Shown here: positions 36,759-48,747 of the stretch, piece after piece
How the letters are laid out: each line of letters opens with the position of its first letter
Position numbering within the stretch: the first letter of the stretch is position 1
Program-made: the position numbers and the translations under genes
NCBI GenBank assembly: GCA_009733775.1
Contig: WOGZ01000025.1
Span: 124,001 to 188,000, forward strand
Origin: Alectoria sarmentosa
Taxonomy: Eukaryota > Ascomycota > Lecanoromycetes > Lecanorales > Parmeliaceae
DNA length: 64,000 nucleotides
Direction: 5' to 3'
Notes under the pieces: generated by a model
Databases searched by the model: none
What the model saw: the letters and a program-made list of their open reading frames with translations, nothing else
Told to the model about the DNA's origin: nothing

Positions 36759-38913
36759 ATGGCTTTAGGTAGGTACATTTGTCTCCCTCAACTGGTTTCC
36801 ACAGCGCTGATACGGTGGCTCTATCGCAGTTACTACAGCCGCCGTCGCTGCAGGTACAACGGCAGCGGCAGCCTATATAGACGCTAAATTGCATCTCAGC
36901 AAGGACGTCAGGCAGATGTGGATGCTCAAGAATGCAGAGCGCGAGACCACAAGAGCTTGTACTAGGGCCTCCCCCTTTTAGCGTCCCTTCCCAACAGCTC
37001 TCGTTTGCTGACGCTATGTTCGTATCGTAACTAGTCAAAAATAAACGTCTGTCTGGCTTCTATTTCTTCGAAGAAGCCGTCCGCGACTACCCCGACGCTG
37101 AGGCTATCTGGTCGCGGGAAGGAATATACACTTATGAAGAGACACATACCAAAGCTTGCCAATATGCAGCATATTTTCTTGAGCTGGGTATCAGACCTGG
37201 CGAGCTGGTGGCCTTTTATTTACAGAATTCACCTGAACTCATCTTTGCATGGTTTGGATTATGGGGCATTGTAATTTTTGAAGGCCCTGCAAGAACGGAA
37301 ACATCTGACTGTCCGACTGACTGTGATAGGGATGTGCACCGGCCATGCTCAATTTCAACCTATCCGGCGATGCCTTGCTACATTGTTTGAAGGTTTCGGA
37401 CGCCAAGATAGTAGTAGTTGATGAAGAGCAGAAGGTGAGGACCAGGATCGAGGGTGATAGGCAGACGATAGAGAAGCTTGGTATGCAGCTCATCGTGCTG
37501 TCTGGGGAGTTGAAGAGCTCCATAGCTGCAAAGACTGCGCAAAGACCCGATGACAGCTATCGAGAAGGTCTCAAAGCCAGCTTTCCAAGCGCATTGCTCT
37601 ACACCAGGTAAGATCAAGGCACAGAATTGAAAATCGAAATCGCTGACGAGGAATTTATAAGCGGGACGACCGGTCTCCCCAAAGGCGCATCATTTCCCAC
37701 GAGTCGAATGCACCTCGTGGGCGCCAGACGTGCAAATGGTTTTGATCAACGTCCCGGTCCTGGTGGAGATAAATGGTACATTTGTATGCCGATGTACCAT
37801 GGAACGGGAGGAATCACGGCGATGCGATGCGTCATGGCCGGTATCTCTCTCGCCATTGGTAAAGGCTTTTCAGTCCGGAACTTTTGGCGTGATGTCCGAG
37901 ATTCGGAGTCGACCTTTTTCGTGTATGTGGGAGAGACGGCACGGTACCTCCTCGCTGCACCGCCCTCGCCATTGGATAAGGAGCACAAGGTCCGATGTAT
38001 GTTTGGCAATGGATTGAGACCGGACGTGTGGCTTCCTTTCCGTGAGCGCTTTGGTGTACCGGAAGTCGGAGAGTTCTTCGATAGCTCTGAGGGTATGTTT
38101 TCTTTGTTCGTCTGGAACCGAGGGAATTATTCTGTCGATTGTGTTGGACATCATGGAGCATTGCTAAGATTTGCAATGAGGAATACACTGGTGCCTGTAG
38201 CCATCAACCATGAGACGAACGAGATTATTAGAGATACAAAGACAGGCTTTGCAAAACGAAATAGTTACAACGAGGGAGGCGAGATTCTTGTCAAGTTGGC
38301 TGACGAGTCGCTCTTTCCGGGGTACTGGAACAATCCTGAGGCAACAAAGAAGATGTTCGATCGAGATGTGTTCAAAAAGGGAGACCTGTACTACAGATCA
38401 GGCGACGCCCTAAGAAGAACTGATGACGGAAGATGGATCTTCATGGATCGCTTAGGGGACACATATCGATGGAAGAGCGAGAACGTCAGCACTGCAGAAG
38501 TCGCTGAGGTGGTTGGCAGATATTGCGGCATCTTCGAGGCTATCGTATACGGAGTTGAGGTACCTTGGCATGAAGGTAGAGCAGGGTGTGCGGCTCTTAC
38601 CATAGCATCTGAACAACGGGAAACTTTCGACTGGAGGGGACTCGCAACACATGCGAGGAAGCAGTTGCCAGGATATGCGGTACCTGTCTTTGTGAGAGTA
38701 CTAGATGGCGAAGTTGGCCGGGCAGCAAGTCATAATAACAAGCAAGACAAGGTCGCTTTGCGAGCAGAAGGGGTTGACCCGAGCAAGAAGGGCTCAAAGG
38801 TAGCAGGCGGTGGAGAAGATGAAATCTATTGGATATCTCCAAAAAGTGATAAGTACGTCCGCTTCGAAGATAGAGACTGGCGAACCTTAGTTGGAGGGAC
38901 ATCTAGGCTTTGA
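36759..38913 (+). CDS. FATP-type very-long-chain acyl-CoA synthetase
   Basis: Five exons (36759-36768, 36839-36958, 37035-37270, 37330-37607, 37662-38913) give 631 residues in one frame. The enzyme activates long or very long fatty acids to CoA esters and helps their uptake, at the ER, peroxisome or lipid droplet. The N-terminus has a small hydrophobic Ala-rich segment (AAVAAGTTAAAAYID). Seen are IWSREGIYTYEE, YLQNSPELIFAWFGLWGIGCAPAMLN, the ATP loop SGTTGLPKG (about 214-222), MPMYHGTGG, YYRSGDALRR, and the FATP signature DRLGDTYRWKSENVST (about 475-490). The first exon is only ten bases (ATG GCT TTA G), chosen because the joined frame is intact and the N-terminal helix follows directly. The last exon ends in DWRTLVGGTSRL. 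All four introns are 54-76 bases. Confidence 0.9.
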
Positions 38914-39042
38914 GAAAGGTTCTGTTCATAGGGTAAAACATAAGGATAACATTGAGGCCATGACTCCCAGTGCACTTTGTGCTCTCAAACTTGGAGGAAA
39001 TCGAAAGTGTCCACCATTTATTTGAGCCCCATCCACATGAGA

Positions 39043-39678
39043 TCAGCTCCAGTTTAAGCTGTTCAAATTTTGGGTAATCGCGTTGCTCTGATGATCTGTT
39101 CGATTCAGAGGTTAGCAAACGCAACGAAGGTTTGAAGAATGCTTTAACATGATCGTTGGATCGCCCTCAGTGATCTTGGTGTAACAAAGTGTAATCAATC
39201 CCTAAAGGAAAATCATTTACTATCTAGTGCTTGTGTTTTGTAATCATTGGGCATAAATTGTATGGAACAGGCAGAATAGACGCTGACTGACCTTCCCGCT
39301 TTCCACACATGTAAACGTAGCCATGACAGTAGATGCTTGAGGCACTGCGAGCGCGTTGAGCGATCTCCTTGATGTGATTGGCCAGGTACCTATGGTGATC
39401 TCGGTGAGCAGGTACAAACGAGCTAAGATAAAAAAACGAATTGAGCATACAGAAAAAAGGTCAGAATATGTAAGATTGACTGTCATATACCTTCACCCGT
39501 ATCGAGCCTCCGGCGAGAGATTCACGGGCAAAAACTCAATCGCAAATTATAACATCATGCTGTAGAGCAGGAAGCCAAAGAACAGAAATGTAAAGTACCT
39601 TACCGTCGTTGTACACTTCAATCGTAAGGCCGAGCTATTACGAGCCACATGTGTGAGCCTTCGTTGGACCCGGAACAT
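39043..39678 (-). CDS. Candidate small four-exon protein, possibly mitochondrial
   Basis: Four short stretches on the minus strand (39678-39604, 39534-39497, 39422-39292, 39095-39043) can be joined in frame to give 98 residues. The N-terminus is basic and Ser/Thr-rich without acids (MFRVQRRLTHVARNSSALRL), like a mitochondrial targeting sequence. The middle reads FLPVNLSPEARYG, then HRDHHRYLANHIKEIAQRAR and SIYCHGYVYMCGKRE. Two introns have good signals (GTAAGG donor; GTGAAG donor with TATCTTAG acceptor); the second exon's acceptor (ATTGAG) is weak and the last intron is long (196 bases). If the third exon is read on instead, the tail differs. I recognise no family. The model is offered because the phases fit and the peptide looks coding; it could still be chance. 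Confidence 0.35.
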
Positions 39679-40286
39679 CTAGTATAGATCCCACGTGTTT
39701 GATCGACCACTGGCGTTGCCTTCAGATTTTCGGCCTGTGGCCGCGTCTGCTTGCCCCCTGTGAGGAGCCGTAATATCGCTCGACTTGCTTTGTCGGCAGG
39801 GTCAGCTAAAGATCACGGAGGGCGGCCCTCATCTCGCAGAATGAGGCATGAGGTGCAGGCTTTTACTGTCGATAAGCGTGTAGAGAATGCAGATGAGTTC
39901 TAGCAGTGTCGGTGTTGCTTTGTCCAGTACAACAGAGTACCATACCATCTTGGAGGTTTCCATACATGTGACCCGCTCATTGTGAAGGTCCTAGTCTCTG
40001 CATGGACACGTATTAGTATTGATAAGGTGACTCGAAAATTTGCCTCGTATAAGATGTATGAAAAAGAATTCTGATGCTCGAAAAATTGAGAATCTGCAAG
40101 ACTGGGCGTTAAATTAGCGCCAAACTTTAGCCGAGTCAACCCACCACAATTGAATCGCATCTCAATTTCCGTGATACATCTCTACGCACCATCTCTACAA
40201 TCAGGTCCACCAGTGAGGTTTCCGTGTTCTACCTTATCACTGAAGGTGCTAAAGCTCATATTCGCTTCTATAGAGCCACAGCCAAA
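39679..40286. other. Upstream region of the ribosomal protein gene
   Basis: No gene was found. The final 150 bases are C/T-rich, as common before fungal ribosomal protein genes. Confidence 0.5.
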
Positions 40287-40900
40287 ATGGCAGAAAAGGC
40301 AGAAATCGAGGTCAAAGCTTCACAGTGGAGGTTGGTCGAGGTCGGCCGCGTCGTGCTCTTTACCCACGGTCAATACACTGGGCGCTTAGCAACCATCGTT
40401 GAGATTATAGATCACAAGCGTGTACGTCTCGAGACCAGAGCCCTTCTCGCTTGCTTAGCCTGACATTTTGAACAGGCATTGGTTGATGGACCATCGAAGA
40501 AAGAAAACGCAGATGTCCCTCGTCAATCCGTCGCATTAAACAACCTCATCGTCACTCCTATCGTCATTGCAAAATTACCACGAGCAGCCGGGAGAGGTGC
40601 GGTTGCGAAAGCATGGGAGAAGTCAGAGGTTGAGAAGAAGTGGAATGAGAGTGCGTGGGCAAAGAGGCGGGAGCAGAGGGAGAAGAGACATAATCTTTCA
40701 GACTTCGATCGGTTCAAGGTTTTGAGGTTGAAGAAACAGGTATGCGGGTGCCAAGCAGGCAGATAGTCCCTTCGCGTTTAAAGACGGATGCTTTGTGCTA
40801 CATAAGCGGGCTACTTGGCTAACTGATTTCTTTCTAGGCACGTTTCGAAGTTCGCAAGGCACACGCAAAAGTCCGCGCTTCGGCGAAGTCGTCTTCATGA
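40287..40900 (+). CDS. RPL14: 60S ribosomal protein eL14
   Basis: Three exons (40287-40421, 40476-40739, 40838-40900) give 153 residues. It is a structural protein of the large cytosolic ribosomal subunit. Seen are the KOW-like N-terminal barrel ([20 protein letters not shown], about residues 14-33), [16 protein letters not shown] across the first splice, [18 protein letters not shown], and a long basic helix ([37 protein letters not shown]). Length and order fit the family. Introns are 54 and 98 bases; the first lies after HKR. The ATG at 40287 is the first in frame. Expression is expected to be coordinated with the other ribosomal protein genes, but no specific site is claimed. Confidence 0.95.
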
Positions 40901-41503
40901 ACAGAGGTTTTGTGTCCAGGAAGTGGGGAGCAAATGTCTAAGCTTTATTCTCGCAAAGAGATGGAGGCTCATAGCTAGGACCGAGAGTCGAGTAGCAGCA
41001 CTCAGCGAAGTCAAACACATGAGTTTCTCACGGTTGTTTCTGTCAAATTTGCCAACTAACCCCCGAGGACCGAACATTTGAGGGTCACAAAAGAACCCCG
41101 AAAAGAGGCCTCCAATAGATGACTACGTAGAGTATAAAGGGTGTATAATTGGTTACAGTTATGTAAAGGCCTTAAATACTTGCCCGAGATTCGGGAAGTC
41201 GATCATGGATTTGTGGTACAAATAATGAAACCCTAGCTTTCACTAGCGCACAATCGTAATTCAGCAGAGCCTCTCCACCAAATGAATCCGTCGTTTCGCA
41301 CTGTCAACACTTCGAGTCCTCACAACTGTCGAATACACTCTCACATTGAAGTAAGTGAAATACCTAGCCACATGAACGTAAACAACCATCAATTATCCTC
41401 ACTGTATACACTGCCCCACTGCAAAGGCATTTGGGAATCCTGGTTTTTCAAGTAATGCAAGGCATGCGCTGACAGCTGTGCCTTAGCACATTCCTACTCC
41501 AAG
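40901..41503. other. Intergenic between two codirectional genes
   Basis: This holds the 3' flank of the eL14 gene and the promoter of the next gene. Nothing else was seen. Confidence 0.5.
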
Positions 41504-42356
41504 ATGTCAAACCCCCGCATCGAAGAGCTTCCCGACGATCCGCCTGCCAAGAAGGGCGCAGAGGTCGACGATGCTTCCAGTAGCTCCGACTCAGACGAAG
41601 CCGATGTGGCAGGGGGAGAAGGGGATTCCGGCATACCCGCCGGATCCAATGTGACAGTGCATTCCCGCAATGAGAAGAAGGCTAGGAAATCAATCGCAAA
41701 ATTGGGACTGAAGCACGTTCCGGGCATCACGAGGGTCACCTTGAGGAGGCCGAAAAATGTGAGTGTCGAACTACGATGCTTGTGTGCTTCCATGGGAGCA
41801 GAGCATAACAAGAGAAGCTGTCTGGGGTACTTCTAAGGGAGGTACATAGCTGATGCCTCCTCAATAGATCCTTTTCGTCATCAATTCGCCCGACGTCTAC
41901 AAGTCTCCTTCAAGCAACACTTGGATGTACGTGCCTGTGCAATCTTGTGATTTGGAATTGAGGCTAACGCTACACCTAGCATCTTCGGTGAAGCTAAGAT
42001 TGAGGACCTCAGCTCCCAGATCAGCGATAGCGCTCTTAAGAACATGACACCCTCAGACAACGCTGGTGACTCTCACGCCGGCCACAACCACGCTGCCGAG
42101 GGCAAGGGCAGGGCTATCGAAGAGGCCAAGAAAGAGGAAGAGGAAGACGATGGGGAGGAGGTTGATGACTCGGGCCTGGAGGCCAAGGATATCGAGTTGG
42201 TCATGGCTCAAGCGAGCGTGTCACGGAAAAAAGCGGTCAAGGCGCTAAAGGAGGTACGTACATCCAACTTTTGACCTCAAGAATGATGCTGACAAAAATT
42301 GTGACACACAGAACGACAATGACATAGTCAATAGTATCATGGCTTTGAGCATATAA
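41504..42356 (+). CDS. EGD2: Nascent polypeptide-associated complex alpha
   Basis: Four exons (41504-41758, 41868-41926, 41980-42253, 42312-42356) give 210 residues. With its beta partner it binds nascent chains at the ribosome exit tunnel and prevents mistargeting. Seen are an acidic, Ser-rich N-terminus, the NAC domain ([20 protein letters not shown], about residues 57-76; [42 protein letters not shown]), an acidic His-bearing linker, and the C-terminal UBA domain ([20 protein letters not shown], then [13 protein letters not shown]). Every splice preserves a conserved block, so the model is firm. Introns are 109, 53 and 58 bases. Confidence 0.95.
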
Positions 42357-42717
42357 TGATTGGAAGTGCAAAGGTGAATCGTTGTCTAGTTATTGTAGAG
42401 TGACGGACAGCAGAGGTGGCTTCCTCTGAGTCTCGCTCGCCAATCATCTATGGCTACCATAGAAGAGTAAATCTTGAAAGTGCATGAGTCCCGAGGTCAT
42501 TCTGGCCTTGTTTGCTTCTTGATAATGCGGTGAATTACCACTGTGTTACAGAAGAATTCCTCATTTCAGAATCGGGAATGTAGAGAAGCATGCATGAATC
42601 ACGTGATAGGTAGCCTTATGGTCACTAGCTTGCCAAGACTTGACGAGAACGTTAATCTCGATCTGCCTTCAACCTATCTCACGCCAACAACATCACATTA
42701 CCATTGGAACCTCAGAC
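42357..42717. other. Intergenic between two codirectional genes
   Basis: This is the 3' flank of the NAC alpha gene and the promoter of the ATP synthase gene. No feature was found. Confidence 0.5.
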
Positions 42718-43441
42718 ATGGCCGTCGGAGTATGTGAAGCTCCTACTGTACCTGGCTCAGGCTTGCCTTAGATCCTACTGACATCCTTCCCAGCGCTCCG
42801 CCGCCTCAAAACTCGACTGGACCAAGATCTCCACATCCCTCGGACTCAAAGGCCAAACAGCAACCGCACTCCAAGCCTTCAAGAAACGCAACGATGACGC
42901 GCGCCGTAAGGTCAACTTGCTAAGCTCGCAACCCCAATCCGTCGACTTCCAACACTACCGCAGCACCCTCAACAACACGGCCGTAGTTGACGAGATCGAA
43001 GGACACTTCAAGGCATTCAAGCCAGCTACATACGATGTGGGACGGCAAATCAAAGCCATTGAGGCGTTTGAGGTGCAGGCTGTGAAGAGCGCGGAAGAGA
43101 CGAAGGGGAGAGTGGATGGTGAGTTGAGAGAATTGGAGAAGACGTTGGAGAATATTGAGACAGCGAGACCGTTTGAGGATTTGACTGTCGTGAGTGTCGA
43201 TCTGACCATCTCCAGACTCCTTGTGGTGATGCTGATTTTTGTGTGCGCTTCTAGGACGAAGTTGCGGCGGCACGCCCAGATATCGATTCTCGAACAGAAC
43301 AGCTTGTATCGAAGGGGCGTTGGCACGTCCCAGGCTACAAGGTACGTGATTTTCGAGATCTTGACTCACTTTGTCCCTGGGTTGTGAACATTGCACTCAT
43401 GGATACTTTAGGAGAAATTTGGGGATCTATCGGTGCTATAG
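42718..43441 (+). CDS. ATP7: Mitochondrial ATP synthase subunit d
   Basis: Four exons (42718-42729, 42794-43189, 43255-43341, 43412-43441) give 174 residues. The protein is part of the peripheral stalk that holds F1 to Fo in the inner mitochondrial membrane. Seen are [20 protein letters not shown] (about residues 5-24), [27 protein letters not shown], and the C-terminal block [20 protein letters not shown] with [12 protein letters not shown]. Length and motifs match the fungal family. The first exon is only 12 bases (MAVG), a pattern common in fungal ATP synthase genes. All introns are 64-70 bases with standard ends. Confidence 0.95.
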
Positions 43442-44392
43442 AGCGGAATATACACCTGCGTTCATATCTCCTTGAAATACGGTCTAGAAGTACTACACTG
43501 TATACACACCAGACCCTGGATGCTCGTTGATTGTGCCTCCGTATCCCATAATGTCCCGTGCATACTAGGCTACTTGGAGGATGCTAGTGAAACGGGGGCT
43601 TCCCTAAAGGTTCATTGGACCCTTTTGCGTTTTGCACCATGGTTCACAGCTTCAAAATCCACAGGCAAGTACAAAATCGAGAACTTCCCCGCACAGAGAT
43701 GCAGAAACCATTTTGCTGCCGCCACAGCCAGAAAGGAAAATGACATTGACCCTACAAAGAATTGGCCTGTGCAATGACAGAAAGCCTCAGTACTTGTGAC
43801 TGGGGACGAGGGAACGGATTTGCGTTGCAATGAAATTGGGGATCAGCATGAAACAAGTAAAAGCATTGGACTTTGGCTGGTAGGAAGGTTGCCTCACAAC
43901 GAGTAAAGACAAGGAGACTGGACCACGCAAAAAGGCAAGGGGGGAAGGCACCGTAAGCTTCCAGTCGGCTACTAAGTATCGAGAACACCCACTTTGACTG
44001 CCAAATCAGACGGGCAGAGCCCCCAGAAGGTGCGGAGACTTTACATCATGCGTCCTTTAATTCGGAAGACGACGCGGACTACTTGCAAGACCTGTTCAAT
44101 GGACTGGACGAAGGCTTCTTACTGACTTTCCCGTCACGTAACGGGTAACCAGACAAGCGATTTGCTACAATTGGGAGCCTCGCTGAGAGTCGACGCAGGA
44201 GTCTCTGTCCAGTTGTTTGACTGGGATGAAGGGTCTGCTGATGTCACACAGGTACGAGCATGTAAGCCTAATAGCAACACGATGACTGATAATTTGCTAA
44301 TGAACCAGCTTATGATTCAACCCTCTAATGGGCCGCGTCTTGTACTTTGTGCCATAGCTTGCAGAGACGCCCCATGCTATCGCAAATCCTGA
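43442..44392. other. Intergenic with a possible coding fragment
   Basis: On the plus strand, 43984-44260 reads as acidic, protein-like sequence in two adjacent frames (SEDDADYLQDLFNGLDEGFL; then LLQLGASLRVDAGVSVQLFD), separated by a possible short intron or a frame break at about 44140. A donor-like GTACGAG follows at 44251. It may be the remnant of a gene. Nothing else was found. Confidence 0.3.
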
Positions 44393-46201
44393 TCACCGAG
44401 GCGTCGTATGGGCACTGGAAGTGGGGGTCAGCACCCCCACAGACTCGGTCTCGGTCTCGGTCTCGGTGTCAGCGTTGGCGTTGGCGTTGGCGTTGGCCTT
44501 TGCATTGGAGCCTCCCGAGCTGGGCTCAGTGCCGGTTTGCCGAATAGAGGAGCTGAAGGAGCTTATTCGGTGAAGGATTTCTTGGGCATCAATAAGCGCT
44601 CCCTCCAAACGAGCTCTCTCGGAGGTCAGTTTGTCAACATTCCTGAACAACGTCGCCCTATCGTCCTCGGCCTCCTCAAATTTGTCGCTCGCGTCTTTGA
44701 GCTCCTGTTCTAGACGATCGTTCTTCGTAACGAGTTCATGGATTTCATTAACCATCGCTGCTTTGCTAGCCTCTGACTCCGCCAGTGACTTCTCTGCACT
44801 TGATGTCTCAACAGCGAGCTGCTCATAATCTCTAGCCAATGCTGCCTTGTCATCGATTGCTTCAGCTAGCTCCTCTGTGAGCTTCTCGGCTCGGCTCTGA
44901 AAGCTTTCGTCGTAGATCCTGTCATCCTGCAAAGGGTCAGCCACGTGTAGTGGTACGCTAGGAAGGATCTGAGAGTCGTAGAGGAAACCATTGCACATAC
45001 AGTGTCATGGGCGTACTCTTGGTCTAGCAAAGCTTTTTTCCAAATAGCCACCTCGTCTTTGAGCTTTCGGATCCTCTGCGCAATCGTGTTAGAGATCCTA
45101 TGAATGGTCAAAAATTGGAGGATAAGAGCCTACGTTTTGGTTTTTGCTCTTTGAATGCCTGAATTTCCCCTCCATAATCGCATTCTCAGACTTCAGCTCG
45201 GTGATCTCGGACTGCAGCCCAAGTATCTCTTCATGTGATCCAGAGTCCTGTGATTGGATATCGATCAGCTCTTGCGTCAGACTATGCACTCGTTCCTCGA
45301 TCCCGATCTTATTCTGAGTCAGGACATATTTATCCTGGTCCAGTTCGCAATTAGCTTCTTTGAGCTGAAAATTTTGCTCTACCAAAGCCAGAATCTTGTC
45401 CTCGAGGTCAACGGTTATCTACGCAAGTTTGTGTCAGCGACGACTGTAACTCTGGGTACAATGAATGGTCGAACGGACTTTCACGTGCGCATCTTTTACC
45501 GCAGCGAGCTTCTCAGATGCGTGTGCGACGGCTCGAACAACTCCATCATCGCCAGCGCCAGAGGTACGAGAATGGTAGGCCTCGCACTTGTCATTGGACG
45601 CTGTCAATGCCTTGATCTGTGAAACGATAATTTGAAGAATCTTGGCATTGTGCTGAAGAGGCAGTGCCTTTAATAGCTTCGCCCCAATCTCTATGACTCG
45701 TAGCGAGTCTGGTGAGGCGTTCAATTGTATTGGCAGAGCATTGACATCAAATGAGATGATGTTCGTGAGCCGCCTATCGAGATTCCGACTCAATTGTTTG
45801 TTCTCCACCATAATTTTGAGCGCTAACCAGTGTTCCAAGTCATTCAATCGCCGGAGGGTAGACTTGGGCGTTTCGTCGGAGCGTGAGACCGAACGGGCGT
45901 TTCTCAGTCGTTCAATTTCTTCCGCAATGAATATGACGAGGCAGGCAGTGCCGGAGATCTCTATGGTCCTATAAGACCTCATGCTGTTCAAGATGCCCAA
46001 CAGGCGTGAAAGGTGTTGAAACGAGATGATGGAATCGGCGTGCTTGGGGGGCAAGCTCAGATCCGCTATACTCTTACGGACGAAGGCCGCAATGGGTGAG
46101 TCTGCCACGCCAGCTGCAGTCAAGTCATGCCAGACCACCAGGAGCCGCTCGATTTCCGTCAACGCTGTACTGAACGGGTCCTCTGATTGGTTTTCCGACA
46201 T
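44393..46201 (-). CDS. Helical-repeat coiled-coil protein, cluster gene 1
   Basis: Four exons on the minus strand (46201-45485, 45418-45134, 45075-45001, 44926-44393) keep phase 0 at every splice and give 536 residues. The N-terminal 240 residues contain about four copies of a two-helix unit: ALTEIERLLVVWHDL then IAAFVRKSIADLSL; HLSRLLGILNSM then IFIAEEIERL; LNDLEHWLALKI; SLRVIEIGAKLL then ILQIIVSQIKAL. After that comes a long coiled coil (LVEQNFQLKEANCELDQDKY, GLQSEITELKSENAIMEGKF, LEQELKDASDKFEEAEDD) and a low-complexity end with (AN)n, (TE)n and a Ser/Thr-rich tail. No membrane helix or signal peptide is seen. I recognise no family. The two next genes downstream in the cluster share the N-terminal pattern. 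An in-frame Met at 46258 would add 19 residues. Confidence 0.75.
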
Positions 46202-46870
46202 GGTCGCTTTTACTTCTGGCTTTGTACAGGGGTCAGGCTTTGCTCTTGGACCTATCATGTGATGTGCTCAACTATTCACATAGATCGTAGACGAGTGTCG
46301 AGAGAGGTGACAAAACGCCTCTGCTACAATTTTTAGCGACGACGTGATGACAGCAAGGAAATGAGAGTCACCCGCTCTAGGAGCGTGACCAAGATTGCGA
46401 GACTTTTCTCGACATCCTGGAGCTTAAATGGTGTTGATATGGTGGAGTGTCCAATTTGAAGATGAGAGGTGGCGGATTGTTTACGTCTAGGGGGAGGGAG
46501 CTTTACCGAGCCGAAGGCCTGCATACGACATTTTTTATGAGAGCAGAATCGCCTTGCACCTCTCCACTACTGTACGAACGCTTTGCGAGCTCAAAAGGAC
46601 CTCTCTACCCTGACCACATTCATGGGCCTTCTGGGGCATCGAACCCTCCAGGCATGTCGTTCCTGCTTCCAATCTGAGCACATCTTCAGCTTAGAGTGCG
46701 CACAATCATCTCAACAGCACAGTTACCTATTGGGAGAAGACCTTGAGCAAGTTCAGACAATACTGAAAGGCATGTGCTCTAAAGGGATTCTATCTGCTGG
46801 CGCATGAGCCTTCGATCCTATCTCGTTGACCGTTACCCTAATGTCTAAGGTCCTCTCTGTCTCAACGCTC
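46202..46870. other. Intergenic inside the helical-repeat cluster
   Basis: The upstream region of cluster gene 1 and the 3' flank of cluster gene 2. No additional gene or repeat was seen. Confidence 0.5.
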
Positions 46871-48747
46871 TTAGGATCTTCTTGATCCTTCTTTCATCGT
46901 CTTCAGATGAGCCTGCCATGTTCGCGAGCCATATTCGCGTGCCATGTAGGCATCCCAGGACTGATTCGTGAATCGCACAGAGCCATTGCTAGAGGTAGGG
47001 GTCACCTCCCCGACAGAGCGCGAAGACCAACCGTTGTCGTCCTCTGGGCGCTTTGGCAAAGCCTTGTCCGCGGCTTCCATCGATCGAAGATGAGGACGCA
47101 CGCACGAGACAACGTCATCTTGGTCTTTCTTTCCACCTTCTTCCCTCACAACATCCTCGTCTAGGCGGTCGCTGGACCATTGCTTCGTCCGGTGGATGGT
47201 GGTCTTTGCGTCCTCCAGATCCTTGATCAGGACCTCTTTCTCCTCCATGAGCTCATTAATCTTTAGAACCTCCTTGATTGAGGACAATCGTTGTTCGACC
47301 AAATCCTTGTGGAGACCTACGGCGTCAGCTTTACGGTCCTCGTATGCTTCAGTCATCTGTCGAAGCTCTTCCTTGATCTACATATCCATCAGCATTCCAC
47401 AAAGAACCTAGAGGGTTGTTGTTTCTAAGCCTACCTTGGCATGCTCCTCCTTCATGTCACTGAACTCTAATTCCGGACCAGCTTCCCTCGTTTTGAAGGT
47501 TGCGATCAGGGTACCTTGCTTGCGTAGATCTTCCTCGAGGGTTTCAATGTGCAGAACCAGGTCTCGATTCCCCGCTTCAAGCTCTTGGATAGACTAGGCC
47601 TTTATATCAGCATGTGCGAGGTGGACCGTGTTTCTGGGCAGCAGGTTCACACGAACGGAATTCTCCTTCGCTTGCTTGAGCTCATTCTCCCCAGCCGTCA
47701 CTCGAGATAACAGGCTGGCGATAGGGGCGTCCAATGTGCGCCAGTCAAGACCTGGCGATGGAAGATAAAGAGATCCTTGTTCGAGGTCGTGAACCGATAC
47801 TATCGTGCTGAAATCATATTCGTTCAACTCGAGATTGCCCATCCCCACGTTGACGATCGCAGCTTCCGAGTCGCCAAGGCAGAAACCAGTGTCCTGTTTG
47901 TTGGGATCTTGGTGAACCTTCAGAGTCCTGTCAATAAGCTTGTGGCCTCTGACATCGTCAAACTGAACCTACTTAATCCTGCTCCTTGGGCATTGCGTTA
48001 GGCTTTGCATGCATTGCACGATACCATTTAACGAAGGCTATATCCATCGTGAGCGGCAGTGCGATATGACCAGATACGGTGCTCACTCACATCAGATTTT
48101 CCGGCCTGACGTATGCTCAAGATACGGAGCTTTTGCGCAATGAACTTGTCGATCCTCATGTGGAAATAAGGACATAGCGTGTCTCGTAAACTCGCTGCGA
48201 TCTCCAACGCTTTCATCGAATTGACATCGTCTTTGACCATGACACCCTTCTCAAACGCCTTCCACAATTCGTTCAGCTCCATCACGATGACATGATCGAG
48301 TATGCTGCTGGATTCTGGAGAGGTAACAGGATATTTCGTCATCTTGGAGGCGAGTGTGGCCCATTCTGCTAAAATTTCCAAGCAATCGAGGTCCGATTTG
48401 TATTCAGGATCCATAGGGGGAACTGCAGAGCTGATTGTGATCATCTTCTTGAGAAATGCGTCCAGGATCTGCTAGTGTTCGCCGTAAATCCGCGTTGAAC
48501 AAATATTGAACTCGACGATTGTGTTGCGTATGTCTACTAAGCGGCCAACATCCTTCAAAGAAACACCATGGAGGTCATTGTCACCGAATGTGCCTAGACC
48601 GACCAACTTCTGCGTGATGAGGTCGGTGATAAGCTCGAAGTTCATGTATGAGTTACCAAGGTTCTTCCAAACCCCAACCAAGCGCTCCAATTCAGGAATT
48701 AGCTCACGGAAGCTGTTGTTTGACTCAGGGTTGGCCATGGTTGCCAT
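46871..48747 (-). CDS. Helical-repeat coiled-coil protein, cluster gene 2
   Basis: The minus strand carries exons at about 48747-48091, 47968-47651, 47593-47435 and 47377-46871, all joined in phase 0. The first block holds an in-frame TAG at 48472-48474; either a 45-base intron (48472-48516) removes it, giving 531 residues, or the gene is broken. N-terminal helical units are visible: ELERLVGVWKNLG then ELITDLITQKLVGL; DVGRLVDIRNTI then QILDAFLKKM; CLEILAEWATLASKM; MKALEIAASLRD then IDKFIAQKLRIL. Then follow a beta-like stretch (GHKLIDRTLKVHQDPNKQDT), coiled coil (LLSRVTAGENELKQAKENS, IQELEAGNRDLVLHIETLEE) and a Ser-rich end with WDAYMAREYGSRTWQAHLK. The length and plan mirror gene 1. The function is unknown. 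Upstream Met codons at 48768 and beyond are also in frame. Confidence 0.65.
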
